Shown: one piece after another, positions 1 to 9,204 of the stretch | Layout: each line of letters begins with the position of its first letter | Numbering within the stretch: position 1 is the first letter of the stretch | From: DASUPK01 sp963819715 | GTDB taxonomy: Bacteria > Actinomycetota > Thermoleophilia > Solirubrobacterales > 70-9 | Length of the DNA stretch: 64,000 bases | Direction of reading: 5' to 3' | NCBI GenBank assembly: GCA_963819715.1 | Contig: CAWFXE010000002.1 | Location: 1,178,001-1,242,000 of the forward strand | The notes under the pieces: model-generated | What the model saw: only the letters and a program-made list of their open reading frames with translations | Database searches by the model: none | What the model was told of the DNA's origin: nothing | Program-made: the position numbers and the translations under genes

Positions 1-915
1 TCAGATCCGCGCGCAATCGCAGCGGGCGACTTCAACAACGACGGCAAGACCGATCTGGTCTCCGCGAACCAGGGCTCCAGCACGGTCTCGATCCACCTCG
101 GTGATGGGACGGGCGACTTTGCGCCGGACACGACGCCGTGCATCGGGCTTTGTAATGCGGCCGAGAACCCGGTGGCGATCGCGGTGGGCAAGTTCGAGGA
201 CATTCCCGCAGGCACGATCGACACGACGCTCGATGTCGTCATCGCCAGCCAGACCGACGATCAGGTGCTCGTCCTGTTTGGGGACGGCACCGGGGAGATC
301 GACGGGTCGGGAACGACATACACCCCGGCCTTGAGCATGACCGACCCGAATCCGAGTGGCCTGGCCATCGGGAGCTTGAATCCGGCATTCAACTCCGAAG
401 CCGGATCTGCTCGTCGCCAACGAGAACCCCGACCAGGTCTTCCCCGGCTTCGGCATCGTCGGCGGGGGTGGCTTCTCATACGGCGGGGTCCTGGCGACCG
501 GCGCCGACCCTGTCGCGGTGGCCTTCGGTGACCTGGACGGCGACGGAGACTCGGACGGCATCAGCGCGGACAGGGGAGGCAATAGCGCGACGTCGATCCT
601 CTCGGATGGGGGCGGTGGGACCGAAGTCGACACCTCACCCCCGTCGGGCTCTCGCCGAGGGCGCTCGCAACCGGCGCGTTCGATGCCGACGCCAGGGACG
701 ACGTCGCTGTGGCGAACTACGACTCGAACTCCGTGTCGGTCCTGACCTCGCTGACGCCGGGCACGCCGCCCGCCGCGACGCCGCCCGCCGCGACGCCGCC
801 CGCCGCGACGCCGCCCGCGCCGACGCCGACCAGGCCGAAGAAGAAGTGCAAGAAGAAGCACCGCGGCGCGGCCGCGGCCAAGAAGAAGTGCAAGAGGAAG
901 AAGAAGAAGCGCTGA
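1..915 (+). CDS. FG-GAP/VCBS-repeat secreted protein, 3' part, frameshifted
   Basis: The gene enters from the left edge, so its start and signal peptide are missing. Calcium-loop-like repeats of the FG-GAP/VCBS type are visible (DFNNDGKTDLV near base 30, GDLDGDGDSDGI near 525), which usually build extracellular beta-propellers. The reading frame shifts near base 397 and again near 610-635; both sides keep good repeat sequence, so these look like base errors. The protein ends in a (TPPAA)n linker followed by a tail of about 27 residues made mostly of Lys with two isolated Cys (KKKCKKKHR, then KKKCKRKKKKR). A cell-surface role is inferred; binding partner unknown. Confidence 0.7.
763..822 (+). 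repeat. 15-bp tandem repeat encoding TPPAA
   Basis: Three exact copies of ACGCCGCCCGCCGCG and one degenerate copy encode the Pro/Ala/Thr linker just before the Lys-rich tail. Such repeats often vary in copy number between strains. Confidence 0.85.
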
Positions 916-921
916 GTTGGC

Positions 922-2248
922 TCAGTCGTGCGGGCGCGCCATCTTGCGATGGTCGAGCGCCTCGTCGAGGATGTCTTCCGAGACCCCCATCTCCTTTGCC
1001 ACCTCTCGAATCGAGCGGTTCGAGGCGGCCGCCTCCTTGACGATCTCGCCGGCCTTGTCGTAGCCGATGTGCGGGTTGAGGGCGGTCGCGACGATCAGGT
1101 TGGCCTCACGGTGGCGCTCGAGCATCTCCTCGTTCGGCTCGATCCCGCCGACGCACTTCTCGTCCAGATGGCGCGCCGCGGCCGCCAGCAGCTTGATCGA
1201 GTCGAGCAGGTTGCGCGCGATCAGGGGCACCCGGACGTTGAGCTCGAACTGGCCCTGGCTCCCGCCCATCGCGATCGCGGCGTCATTGCCGATCACCTGG
1301 TCGGCGACCTGGATCACGACCTCGGGGATCACCGGGTTGACCTTGCCGGGCATGATCGACGAGCCCTTCTGGAGCTCGGGCAGGCGCAGCTCGGCCAGGC
1401 CGGCGCGCGGGCCGGAGCCCATCAGCGCCAGGTCGTTGCCGATCTTCAGCATCGATACGGCGACCGTTTTGAGCGCGCCGGAGAGCTCGACCAGGGCGTC
1501 CCGGTTCGCCTGGGCCTCGAAGGGGTCTGCGGGCTCGGAGATGTCGAGGCCCGGTGTCGGCGCTGAGCTGCTCGCGGACCTTGGCGGCGAACTCGGGATG
1601 GGTATTGAGCCCGGTGCCGGTCGCCGTCCCGCCGAGCGGGATCTGGCCGACGCGACCGAGGGTCGAGCGAACGCGCTCGGCCCCGAGCCGGATCTGCGCG
1701 GCATAGCCGGCGAACTCCTGGCCGAGGGTCACCGGCACGGCGTCCATCAGGTGGGTGCGGCCGGTCTTGACGAGGTCGGCGAACTCGTCTGCCTTGCGCT
1801 CGAGCGCCGCGCGGAGCTCGTCCAGCGCCGGCAGCAGGTCGGAGTGGACCTCGCCCAGCGCCGCTAGGTGCACGGCGGAGGGGAAGACGTCGTTCGAGGA
1901 CTGTCCCATGTTGACGTGGTCGTTCGGGTGGGCCTCGTCGCCGGCGAGCTCGGCGATCACCTCGTTCGCGTTCATGTTCGAGGAGGTCCCGGAGCCGGTC
2001 TGGAAGACGTCGATCGGGAACTGGTCGTCGTGCTCGCCGCTGGCGACCTCGTCTCCCGCCTTGGCGATCTTCTCCGCGAGGTCGGAATCGAGCTTGCCGA
2101 GCTCGGCATTCGCGCGGGCGGCGGCGGCCTTGAGGCGGCCCAGCCAGTGGATCACGGGCGCCGGGACCGGCTGGCCCGAGATCCGGAAGTTCTCGACGGC
2201 TTTCGTGGTCTCGCCTCCCCAGAGTTGGTCGGCGGTCTTGGCTTCCAT
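922..2248 (-). CDS. fumC: Fumarate hydratase class II (one frameshift)
   Basis: Interconverts fumarate and malate in the TCA cycle, as a cytosolic homotetramer. The family signatures are all present: TGSGTSSNMNANEV, GRTHLMDAVPVTLGQEF with the proton-transfer His, and the mobile loop GSSIMPGKVNP with the catalytic Ser. Length after correction is about 441 residues, slightly under the family's usual 460. The frame is broken near base 1550, where ...REQLSADTG runs into LDISEPADPFEAQ only after removing one base, so the lesion is probably a sequencing error. ATG at 2248 is chosen because a TAGCCT box lies 8 bases ahead; GTG codons at 2251 and 2254 are alternatives. Confidence 0.93.
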
Positions 2249-2256
2249 CACCACCC

Positions 2257-2262
2257 AGGCTA
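2257..2262 (-). promoter_or_regulatory. -10 box for fumC (leaderless type)
   Basis: TAGCCT on the minus strand ends 8 bases before the ATG at 2248; no Shine-Dalgarno is seen. Confidence 0.45.
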
Positions 2263-2263
2263 T

Positions 2264-2730
2264 CTAGCCGGTGGCGTGTCCGGCGGCATAGCCACGACCG
2301 AACGCACGCTCGAAGCTCGCGGGCAGGGGGCCTCCCGTCTCGCTGAATCGCGCCGCCGAGTTGAGCCGCCTGACCAGGTCAGTGTGGATCGCGTCGGCTC
2401 CCTTGGAGGCGGCGCCGATCAGATAGCCGAGCTGGAGCGTCGCGGGCTCCGATCCCGGCCCGCGCCTCGCGCGTTCAGCTTGGTCGCGGCGACGATCATC
2501 TCCTGCCCGATGTTCGCCAGCTGCCCGGCGTCCTGCTCGGGCACGAGGCAGTCGGAGATCGGGGTCGTTCCCGCCAGGCGGACCTCGGCCGGGGCTCGCT
2601 CGAGCGCCTGCAGGTACGCCTGATTGGGCACCAGGCACGCCGCGGGGGCAAGGTCGTTCTTCTTCGCCCCGCACCCGGCGATGGCGACGATGGCGACCGC
2701 CACGAGGGCGATGGACGAGCGGCGGGGCAT
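2264..2730 (-). CDS. Small putative lipoprotein (one frameshift)
   Basis: The N-terminus MPRRSSIALVAVAIVAIAGC has a short basic start, a hydrophobic stretch and a lipobox (IAGC), so the product should be exported and lipid-anchored. The frame shifts near base 2460: the first part ends around ATKLNARGAG and the continuation reads ATLQLGYLIGAASKGADAIHTD to the stop at 2264, giving about 155 residues. The second part has an alternating hydrophobic and charged pattern but matches no family I recognise. The function is unknown. It is divergent from the MarR gene, so the two promoters share about 40 bases. Confidence 0.6.
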
Positions 2731-2736
2731 GCCCTG

Positions 2737-2742
2737 ATCCTA
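2737..2742 (-). promoter_or_regulatory. -10 box, leaderless lipoprotein gene
   Basis: TAGGAT on the minus strand, 6 bases before the ATG at 2730, with no room for a ribosome binding site. Confidence 0.5.
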
Positions 2743-2758
2743 CGTCCGCCGCGGCCCA

Positions 2759-2764
2759 TAACTT
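2759..2764 (+). promoter_or_regulatory. -10 box, leaderless MarR gene
   Basis: TAACTT lies 7 bases before GTG at 2772, which favours that start over the TTG at 2763 that overlaps the box. Confidence 0.4.
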
Positions 2765-2771
2765 GATCCCC

Positions 2772-3224
2772 GTGACCGACGAGGCGACGCCCATTCGCCC
2801 CATCGATCCGCTCGCGCATCGCGCCTTGGAGGCGCTGGTGCGGGCGCAGGCGAACCTCACCCGCCGCCTCGCAGCGGATCTCGAGAGGATCGGCGTATCG
2901 GCGACCGGCTTCACGATGCTGGTCCTCCTGACCAGCGCCGGAGGCCGGCTCGAGCTGCGCACGATGCGCCGCCGCCTGGGAGCGTCCAAGGCGACGGCCA
3001 CCGAGGTGCTCGACACGCTCGAGAACCGTGGCTTCGTCACCCGCAGCCGGCTGGAGAGCGACCGCCGCGCCGTCGCCGTCGGCCTCACCGAGGCCGGCTA
3101 CAACCTCGTCACCCACGCCTTCCCCGCCCACGCCGAGCGCGTCCGCGAGGCATTCGGCGTTCTCGACGAGACCGAGAAGCGCCAGCTTGCGGACCTCTGC
3201 CGCAAGCTGGACCGCGCCGCCTAG
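2772..3224 (+). CDS. MarR-family transcriptional regulator
   Basis: A winged-helix DNA-binding regulator of about 150 residues. The MarR pattern is clear: N-terminal dimerisation helix, then LELRTMRRRLGASKATATEVLDTLENRGFVTR as helix-turn-helix, and the wing SRLESDRRAVAVGLTEAG with the typical DRR motif. MarR proteins usually repress an adjacent gene until a phenolic or drug-like ligand binds. Here the divergent neighbour is the small lipoprotein gene. GTG at 2772 is preferred because of the -10 box at 2759; TTG at 2763 would add three residues. Its stop codon overlaps that of the convergent AraC gene by four bases (CTAG). Confidence 0.85.
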   Translation: MTDEATPIRPIDPLAHRALEALVRAQANLTRRLAADLERIGVSATGFTMLVLLTSAGGRLELRTMRRRLGASKATATEVLDTLENRGFVTRSRLESDRRAVAVGLTEAGYNLVTHAFPAHAERVREAFGVLDETEKRQLADLCRKLDRAA

Positions 3225-3960
3225 CTAGACCAGAGCTCGGCGAGCTGGGCAGGCGTCAGGCCGGAAAGTCGCAGGCAGTCCCGGGTCATGTGGGCCTGGT
3301 CGGCGTAACCGAGGTCGGCCGCGACCCGGGCGAGGTCGCTCTCCCCGGCGGCGATGGCTCCGGCCTGAGCGACCAGGCGCCGGAAGCGCAGGACCCGGTC
3401 GAGCGTCTTCGGCCCGTAGCCGACGGAGCGGTGGAAGCGCCGCCGCAGCTGGCGGTCGCTGATCCCCAGGGATTCGGCCAGCTGGTCGACTCGGCTGCCG
3501 GGGAAGCCAAGCCGGCGCGTCGCCGCGAGCACAAGTGGATCGGGACCACCGGCCTCGATCCGAGAGCCGATCGCCTCCTCGAGCATGCCGAACGCCTCGT
3601 CGTCACCGCCGCTCTCCCCGATCCGCTCGGCGAGCTCCCTTGCATCCGAGCCGAGCAGCTCCTCCAGCTTGACGTGGACGTCGAGCACTTCGCTCGCGGG
3701 CATGCCGAGCACGGCGCCGGCGATCCCGGGCCGCAGCCTCAGTCCGAGGATCCTCTCCCCGGCGGCGACTCGGGTGGGCCTGGCGCTTCGATCGAGGCCG
3801 GCGACGATCAGCTCCCCCTCGCGCCAGAGCAGGTCCACGCATCCGTCGGGAGGACCAGGACCGAACCGCTCGACTCCTCTTCCGGGGTCTGCCGCACCCA
3901 GCGGCAGGCGACCAGCGAGTAAACGTCACCCGACGGAGCGACCTCGCGGTATGCCGCCAT
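3221..3960 (-). CDS. AraC-family transcriptional regulator (one frameshift)
   Basis: The C-terminal two-thirds carry an AraC/XylS double helix-turn-helix (LAESLGISDRQLRRRFHRSVGYGPKTLDRVLRF, then VAADLGYADQAHMTRD). The N-terminal part begins MAAYREVAPSGDVYSLVACRW and contains LPDGCVDLLW, the signature of the DUF6597 sensor domain, but only after restoring one missing G near base 3847. This places the start at ATG 3960, upstream of the longest uninterrupted frame. It is divergent from a VOC-family gene, which is its most likely target. Corrected length is about 246 residues. Confidence 0.8.
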
Positions 3961-3966
3961 CCCTCC

Positions 3967-3972
3967 AACTTA
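3967..3972 (-). promoter_or_regulatory. -10 box, leaderless AraC-type gene
   Basis: TAAGTT on the minus strand, 6 bases before ATG 3960; supports that start across the frameshift. Confidence 0.5.
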
Positions 3973-4040
3973 GAGAACGTCCGAAATGTTCAAGGCAGGG
4001 CCGCGAGCGCCGCCTAGGGTCGGCCCACATCGCAACTCGG

Positions 4041-4047
4041 AAGGGAG
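4041..4047 (+). promoter_or_regulatory. Shine-Dalgarno for the VOC gene
   Basis: AAGGGAG, 5 bases before ATG 4053; a clear leadered start in contrast to many neighbours. A TAGGGT -10 candidate lies at 4014-4019. Confidence 0.6.
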
Positions 4048-4052
4048 TCGAC

Positions 4053-4478
4053 ATGGAACAGAGAGTCAGCCTGATCACCCTCGGAACCTCGGACCTCGAC
4101 CGCGCTCGGGGCTTCTACGAAGCGCTCGGCTGGAAGACGGGAGCCGAACTTGCCGACGACGTCGCCTTCTTCCAGGCGGGCGGCATCGTCGTCTCGCTCT
4201 GGGATCGCGCCAAGCTCGCCGAGGACAGCGCCGTCAAGGAAGGGACCGGTTGGGGCGGCATCGCCCTCGCGTACAACACCCGCTCGAACGAGGAGGTCGA
4301 CGAGGTGATCGAGGAGGCGCGGGCCGCCGGCGCGACGATCGGCCGCGAGCCGGGCGACACCTTCTATGGCGGCTACTCGGGCATCTTCATCGACCCCGAC
4401 GGCTACCCGTGGGAGGTCGCCCACAACCCGCGCTGGACCATCGAGGAGGACGGCTCGGTGACGCTGCCCAAGGACTGA
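4053..4478 (+). CDS. VOC (glyoxalase/bleomycin-resistance fold) protein
   Basis: A complete 141-residue single-domain vicinal oxygen chelate protein. The N-terminus VSLITLGTSDLDRARGFYEALGW is the classic first beta-alpha module, and GGYSGIFIDPDGYPWEVAHNP is the classic C-terminal metal-side strand ending in the conserved Trp-Glu. Members are dioxygenases, glyoxalases, resistance proteins or metal-free binding proteins, and the substrate cannot be read from sequence. It is divergent from the AraC regulator, suggesting inducible expression. It has a good ribosome binding site. Confidence 0.85.
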   Translation: MEQRVSLITLGTSDLDRARGFYEALGWKTGAELADDVAFFQAGGIVVSLWDRAKLAEDSAVKEGTGWGGIALAYNTRSNEEVDEVIEEARAAGATIGREPGDTFYGGYSGIFIDPDGYPWEVAHNPRWTIEEDGSVTLPKD

Positions 4479-4495
4479 CTGCGAGAATCCGGTCC

Positions 4496-7400
4496 GTGGC
4501 CGGATTCCGAGCAGTCGACCCCAAGCAGTCCTTCCCGGCGCTCGAGGAGCGGATCCTCGAGCGCTGGCGCGAGCGCGACGTCTTCGCTCGCTCGTTCGCG
4601 GATCGCGAGGGGGCTCCGCTGTGGAGCTTCTACGAGGGTCCGCCGACGGCGAACGGCAAGCCAGGCTCACACCACGTCCTCGCCCGGGTCTTCAAGGACA
4701 TCTATCCGCGCTTCAAGACCATGACCGGCCACCAGGTGCCGCGGAAGGCCGGCTGGGACTGCCACGGACTGCCGGTCGAGCTCGAGGTGGAGCGCGAGCT
4801 CGGCATCACCTCCAAGGAGGAGATCGAGGAGTTCGGGATCGCCGAGTTCAACGCGCGCTGCCGCGAATCGGTCTTCCGCTACGTCGAGGACTGGAACCGC
4901 CTGACCGAGCGCATCGGCTTCTGGCTCGACCTCGACGACCCGTACGTGACGATGACCAACGACTACATCGAGTCGGTCTGGTGGGCGCTGCGCCGCATGT
5001 GGGACGACGGCCGCCTCTACGAGGACTACAAGGTCGTCCCCTACTGCCCGCGGGACGGCACCGCGCTCTCCTCTCACGAGGTCGCTCTCGGCTACCACGA
5101 CGTCGAGGATCCGGCCGTCTACGTGAAGCTCCCGGTCCGGAATGCGGAGTCGCCACTCGAGGCCGGGGACCAGCTGCTCGTCTGGACGACCACCCCCTGG
5201 ACGCTGATCACCAACGCCGCTGTCGCGGCCGGTCCGGAGATCGAGTACGTCCGGGCGCGAGCCGGCGACGAGGTCTTCGTGCTCGCCCGTGATCGCCTCG
5301 AGCACGCGCTCGGCGAGGACGCCGAGGTGCTCGACAGCTTCCCGGGCGAGGCGCTCGCCGGCGCCTCCTATGAGCCGCCGTTCGACTACATCACCGACTA
5401 CGGGCCCAAGCGGACACACCGTCCTGCTCGCCGACTTCGTCACCACCGACGAGGGCACCGGCATCGTCCACACCGCGATCGCCTTCGGCGAGGACGACTT
5501 CAAGCTCGGGGAGCAGTACGGGATCACGCTCCAGAACCCGGTCGACCTGCGCGGCCGCTTCGACGAGCGGATCACCGACTTCTCCGGCCAGTTCGTCAAG
5601 GACGCCGACCCGGCGATCGTCGAGGCGCTCGAGGAGAGGGGAAAGCTCCTACGCGCGGAGGCCTACCTGCACTCCTATCCGCATTGCTGGCGCTGCGACA
5701 CGCCGCTCCTCTACTACGCCAAGGCGAGCTGGTACGTGAAGACCACCGAGGTCCGCGACCGGATGCTGGCCGCCAACGAGGAGATCGGCTGGCACCCCGA
5801 GCACATCAAGCACGGGCGCTTCGGCAAGTGGCTGGAGGGGAACGTCGACTGGGCCCTGTCGCGCGACCGCTACTGGGGCACGCCGCTGCCGATCTGGGAG
5901 TGCGACCAGAGCGACTGCGACGAGCGCTTCTGCGCCGGGTCGATCGCCGAGCTGCGGGAGAAGGGCGCCGAGGTCCCGGACGACCTCCACCGCCCCTACA
6001 TCGACGAGGCCAGCTACCCCTGCGAGCGGGAGGGTTGCGACGGCACGATGCGCCGCGTCGCCTCGGTGATCGACACCTGGTTCGACTCGGGCTCGATGCC
6101 CTGGGCGCAGTACCACTACCCCTTCGAGAACGAGGAGACTCTTCGAGGAGCGCTTCCCCGCCGACTTCATCTGCGAGGCGATCGACCAGACCCGCGGCTG
6201 GTTCTACACGCTGCTCGCCGAGTCGGTCCTGCTCCTCGACACATCGAGCTACCGCAACGTCGTCTGCCTGGGCCTGATCCTCGACCCCGAGGGCCAGAAG
6301 ATGTCGAAGAGCCGCGGCAACGTCGTCGAGCCCTGGGACGTCATCGAGCAAGCACGGGGCGGACGCCTTCCGCTGGTACTACTTCGCCTCCCAGCAGCCG
6401 TGGGCCGGGCTACCGCTTCTCGCGTCGACACGGTCGGCGACGCGGTCCGGCACTTCCTGCTCACCCTCTGGAACACCTACTCGTTCTGGGTGCTCTACGC
6501 GAACGCCGAGGGCTTCGAGCCGGAGGCGCTTGGGCAGGCGTGGAACTCGGGCAAGCGGGGCGAGGGATCGTCCGGCGAGCTCGACCGCTGGGCGCTCTCC
6601 CGCCTGCAGCGCACCATCGCCGAGGTGCGCGAGCAGATGGACAGCTTCGACTGCACAACGCGCGGCGCGGCGTGATCGCCGACTACAGCGAGGAGCTCTC
6701 CAACTGGTACGTGCGCCTCAGCCGCCGGCGCTTCTGGGACGGCGACGAGACCGCCTTCGCCACGCTCCGCCACTGCCTGATCACCCTGGCGACGCTGCTG
6801 GCGCCCTTCACGCCCTTCCTCGCCGATGAGATCTACACCAACCTCGCCGTCGGGAGCGACGAGGAGGGCTTCGGGGACTGCCCGGACTCGGTCCACCTCT
6901 GCGACTTACCCGGAGGTCGACGAGGCCCTGATCGACCCGCAGCTCGAGGCGGGGATGGAGGCGGTCCGCCGCACCGTCGAGCTCGGGCGCGCCGCCCGCG
7001 CTCAGGCGAAGGTGAAGCTCCGCCAGCCGCTGCGCAAGGCAGTGGTGGTCGCCTCCGACGCGGAGCGCGCGTCGATCGAGCGGCTCGCCGAGGTCGTCGC
7101 CTCCGAGCTCAACGTGAAGGAGCTCGACTTCGTCGAGAGCGAGGCCGAGCTCGTCTCCTACCGCGTGAAGCCCAATTACCGCTCGCTCGGGCCGCGCTTC
7201 GGGAAGAACATGCCCCAGGTCGCGGCGGCGGTGGAGGCTCTGGAGGCCGCGGCGGTCGCGGATGCGTTCGAGCGAGGCGAGGAGGTCGGCATCCAGGTCG
7301 ACGGCAAGGACCACACCCTGAGCACCGACGACGTCAGCCTCGTGATGGAGCAGCTCGAGGGCTACCAGGTGGAGGCGGAGGCCGGCCATGCCGTCGCCCT

Positions 7401-7677
7401 GGAGCTGGACCTGGACGACGAGCTCCTCCGCGAGGGCCTTGCTCGCGAGGTAGTTCGCGCCGTCCAGGAGGCGCGCAAGCAGGCGGGCCTGGAGGTCTCC
7501 GACCGGATCGCGCTCGCGCTCGGCGGCGATGAGGAGCTGCTCGCGGCGGCCCGCGAGCACGAGGCCTACATCGCCGGGGAGACCCTGGCGACGTCGGTCG
7601 ACTACGGGGCCGACGGAGCCGGCGAGAAGGCGACGATCGAGGGCCGCGAGCTCCGGATCGCGGTCAGCAAGGCCTAG
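4496..7677 (+). CDS. ileS: Isoleucyl-tRNA synthetase (at least six frameshifts)
   Basis: Charges tRNA-Ile in the cytosol. The class I signatures are present: HIGH-like GKPGSHHVLAR, GWDCHGLPVELEVE, WTTTPWTLITNAA at the editing domain entry, and KMSKS in GQKMSKSRGNVVEPW, followed by the anticodon-binding domain (WNTYSFWVLYANAEGF) and a long C-terminal extension (QAKVKLRQPLRKAVV, KPNYRSLGPRFGK) typical of the large eukaryote-like IleRS type. Conserved sequence jumps frame near 5410, 6140, 6355, 6415, 6655 and 6905. An essential gene with coherent protein on both sides of every break is better explained by base errors than by decay. Corrected length is about 1060 residues. GTG 4496 is the start. 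Confidence 0.93.
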
Positions 7678-8330
7678 TGCCGGCCGCTGTCATCTTCGAC
7701 ATGGACGGAGTGCTGGTCGACTCGGAGGCGGTCTGGGACGACGTCCGCAAGCTGTTTGTCGAGGAGAAGGGCGGCACCTGGCGAGAGGAGGCGCAGCGGG
7801 ACATGATGGGGATGAGCTCGGTCGAGTGGTCCCGCTACGTCCGGGACCGGCTGGGGGTCGACATGGACCCCGAGGAGATCTCGCAGGAGGTCGCGGACCG
7901 GGTCGCGGACACCTACCGGGAGAAACTGCCGCTGCTGCCGGGCGCCGTGGAGGCGGTCAGGTCGCTGGCTGATGAGTGGCCGCTCGGCCTCGCCTCGTCG
8001 TCGAACAGACACGTGATCGATCTGGTTCTCGAGCTGGCGAGGATCTCTGACGATTTTCAGGCGACGGTGTCCTCGGAGGAGGTCGGAGCAGGCAAGCCGG
8101 CGCCGGACGTCTATCTCGAAACCGCGAAGAGGCTGGGCGTCGGTCCTGCGGCCTGCGTGGCGATCGAGGACTCGACCAACGGCATCCGTTCCGCCCACGC
8201 TGCGGGCATGGCCGTGATCGCGGTGCCCAATCAAGACTTCCCGCCCGAATCCGAGGCGCTCGAATTGGCAGACGTGACGCTCAAATCGCTCACTGAGGTC
8301 ACGCCTTTGCTGGTGCGACGGCTCCGCTAA
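7677..8330 (+). CDS. HAD-superfamily hydrolase, beta-phosphoglucomutase type
   Basis: A 217-residue haloacid dehalogenase family phosphatase or mutase. Motif I is IFDMDGVLVDSE (nucleophile Asp plus the acid Asp two later), motif II is LASSSN, and motifs III/IV are GAGKPAPDVY and AIEDSTNGIRSAHAAGM. The helical cap between motifs I and II is of the C1 type, as in beta-phosphoglucomutase and sugar-phosphate phosphatases. The start GTG overlaps the last base of the ileS stop codon, so the two genes are probably co-transcribed. The substrate is unknown. Confidence 0.85.
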   Translation: MPAAVIFDMDGVLVDSEAVWDDVRKLFVEEKGGTWREEAQRDMMGMSSVEWSRYVRDRLGVDMDPEEISQEVADRVADTYREKLPLLPGAVEAVRSLADEWPLGLASSSNRHVIDLVLELARISDDFQATVSSEEVGAGKPAPDVYLETAKRLGVGPAACVAIEDSTNGIRSAHAAGMAVIAVPNQDFPPESEALELADVTLKSLTEVTPLLVRRLR

Positions 8331-8339
8331 GCCGCCGAC

Positions 8340-8345
8340 TAGAGT
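8340..8345 (+). promoter_or_regulatory. -10 box, leaderless membrane protein gene
   Basis: TAGAGT, 6 bases before ATG 8352; no Shine-Dalgarno. Confidence 0.5.
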
Positions 8346-8351
8346 CCCCGC

Positions 8352-8783
8352 ATGGAGCTCGGGGGCGATACAAAAGCGGTCCTCCTCGCTGCGGGGTTGA
8401 TTTTCCTGGGTGCGCTCGTGCTCGGCGTCTGGAAGTACCGGCAGATGGCGGCGAACCCCCAGGGTCTCGCCCATCCATACGTCGACGTCGCCCACCGCGC
8501 GGCTCTTCTCTACTCGTTCGCCACCCTCTTGATCGCGGTGTTCGTCGAGCTATCCGGCTGGAGCACCGCGGTCAACCTGATCGCCGCCTTCGCGGTGATC
8601 GCGTTCTTCGTCGGCGCGATCTCGGGGTACGTCTACAACGGGATCACGCGCGACACCGACAACCGTTTCCGCGAGGGCGACGGGCTGCCCGGCCTCCATG
8701 CATTCATGTGGGCGCTGATCGTGGTCGAGATCGCGGGCTTCAGCGTGCTGCTCGCCGGTTTCGTCAGCGAGCAGATCCTCTAG
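8352..8783 (+). CDS. Four-helix membrane protein of unknown function
   Basis: 143 residues with four predicted transmembrane segments: about 8-28 (AVLLAAGLIFLGALVLGVW), 49-68, 75-95 and 117-138. The loops are short, with a charged loop NGITRDTDNRFREGDG between helices 3 and 4. I do not recognise a family. It has its own -10 box, so it need not depend on the upstream HAD gene. Its stop overlaps the RidA gene stop on the other strand by four bases. Confidence 0.75.
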   Translation: MELGGDTKAVLLAAGLIFLGALVLGVWKYRQMAANPQGLAHPYVDVAHRAALLYSFATLLIAVFVELSGWSTAVNLIAAFAVIAFFVGAISGYVYNGITRDTDNRFREGDGLPGLHAFMWALIVVEIAGFSVLLAGFVSEQIL

Positions 8784-9166
8784 CCGACGACGGCCTCCGA
8801 TTCGATCTCCACCTTCCAGCGCGGGTCGAGCAGGCCGGCGACTATGACCATCGCGGCGGCGGGCCGGACCTCGGCGAAGACCGATGCGTGCGCTCGGCCG
8901 ACAGCCTCGGAATCGCCGGCATCGGTGATGAACATCCTCGTGCGGACGACGTCCTCGAACCCGGCGCCGGCCTGGCGCAGGGCCTCGCCGATGATCTCGA
9001 GGCAGCGAAGTGCCTGCTTCTCCGGATCTGGATCGCAGGAGCCGTCGGGCCAGATCGGGGCGGTCCCGGAGACGATCACCCGGTCCCCGATTCGTACGGC
9101 CCGCGAGAAGCCGACGGTCGCCTCGAACGGCGACCCGGAGGGGATCCGCTGACGATCGGCGGCCAC
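8780..9166 (-). CDS. RidA/YjgF/YER057c/UK114-family protein
   Basis: 128 residues with the single-domain chorismate-mutase-like Rid fold. Characteristic segments are GFSRAVRIGDRVIVSGTAPI, KQALRCLEIIGEALRQAGAGFEDVVRTRMFITD with the conserved Arg, and a C-terminal VEIESEAVVG. True RidA enzymes deaminate reactive enamine intermediates, but many subfamilies have other or unknown roles. The canonical RidA Arg position appears to be the RTRMF arginine. Start GTG 9166 has a TAGGAT box 6 bases upstream. Confidence 0.85.
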   Translation of the reverse strand: MAADRQRIPSGSPFEATVGFSRAVRIGDRVIVSGTAPIWPDGSCDPDPEKQALRCLEIIGEALRQAGAGFEDVVRTRMFITDAGDSEAVGRAHASVFAEVRPAAAMVIVAGLLDPRWKVEIESEAVVG

Positions 9167-9172
9167 GCGGCC

Positions 9173-9178
9173 ATCCTA
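9173..9178 (-). promoter_or_regulatory. -10 box, leaderless RidA-family gene
   Basis: TAGGAT on the minus strand, 6 bases before GTG 9166. Confidence 0.5.
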
Positions 9179-9204
9179 GGCCCGCGTGACCGCCGGCTTC
9201 GTTC

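Noticed and set aside
763..822. Short tandem repeats as possible CRISPR or attachment site
   Set aside because: 15-base direct repeats encode TPPAA in frame; no spacers or integrase.
4496..7677. ileS as a true pseudogene
   Set aside because: Six breaks with full conservation on both sides in an essential gene, and neighbouring genes show the same type of break.
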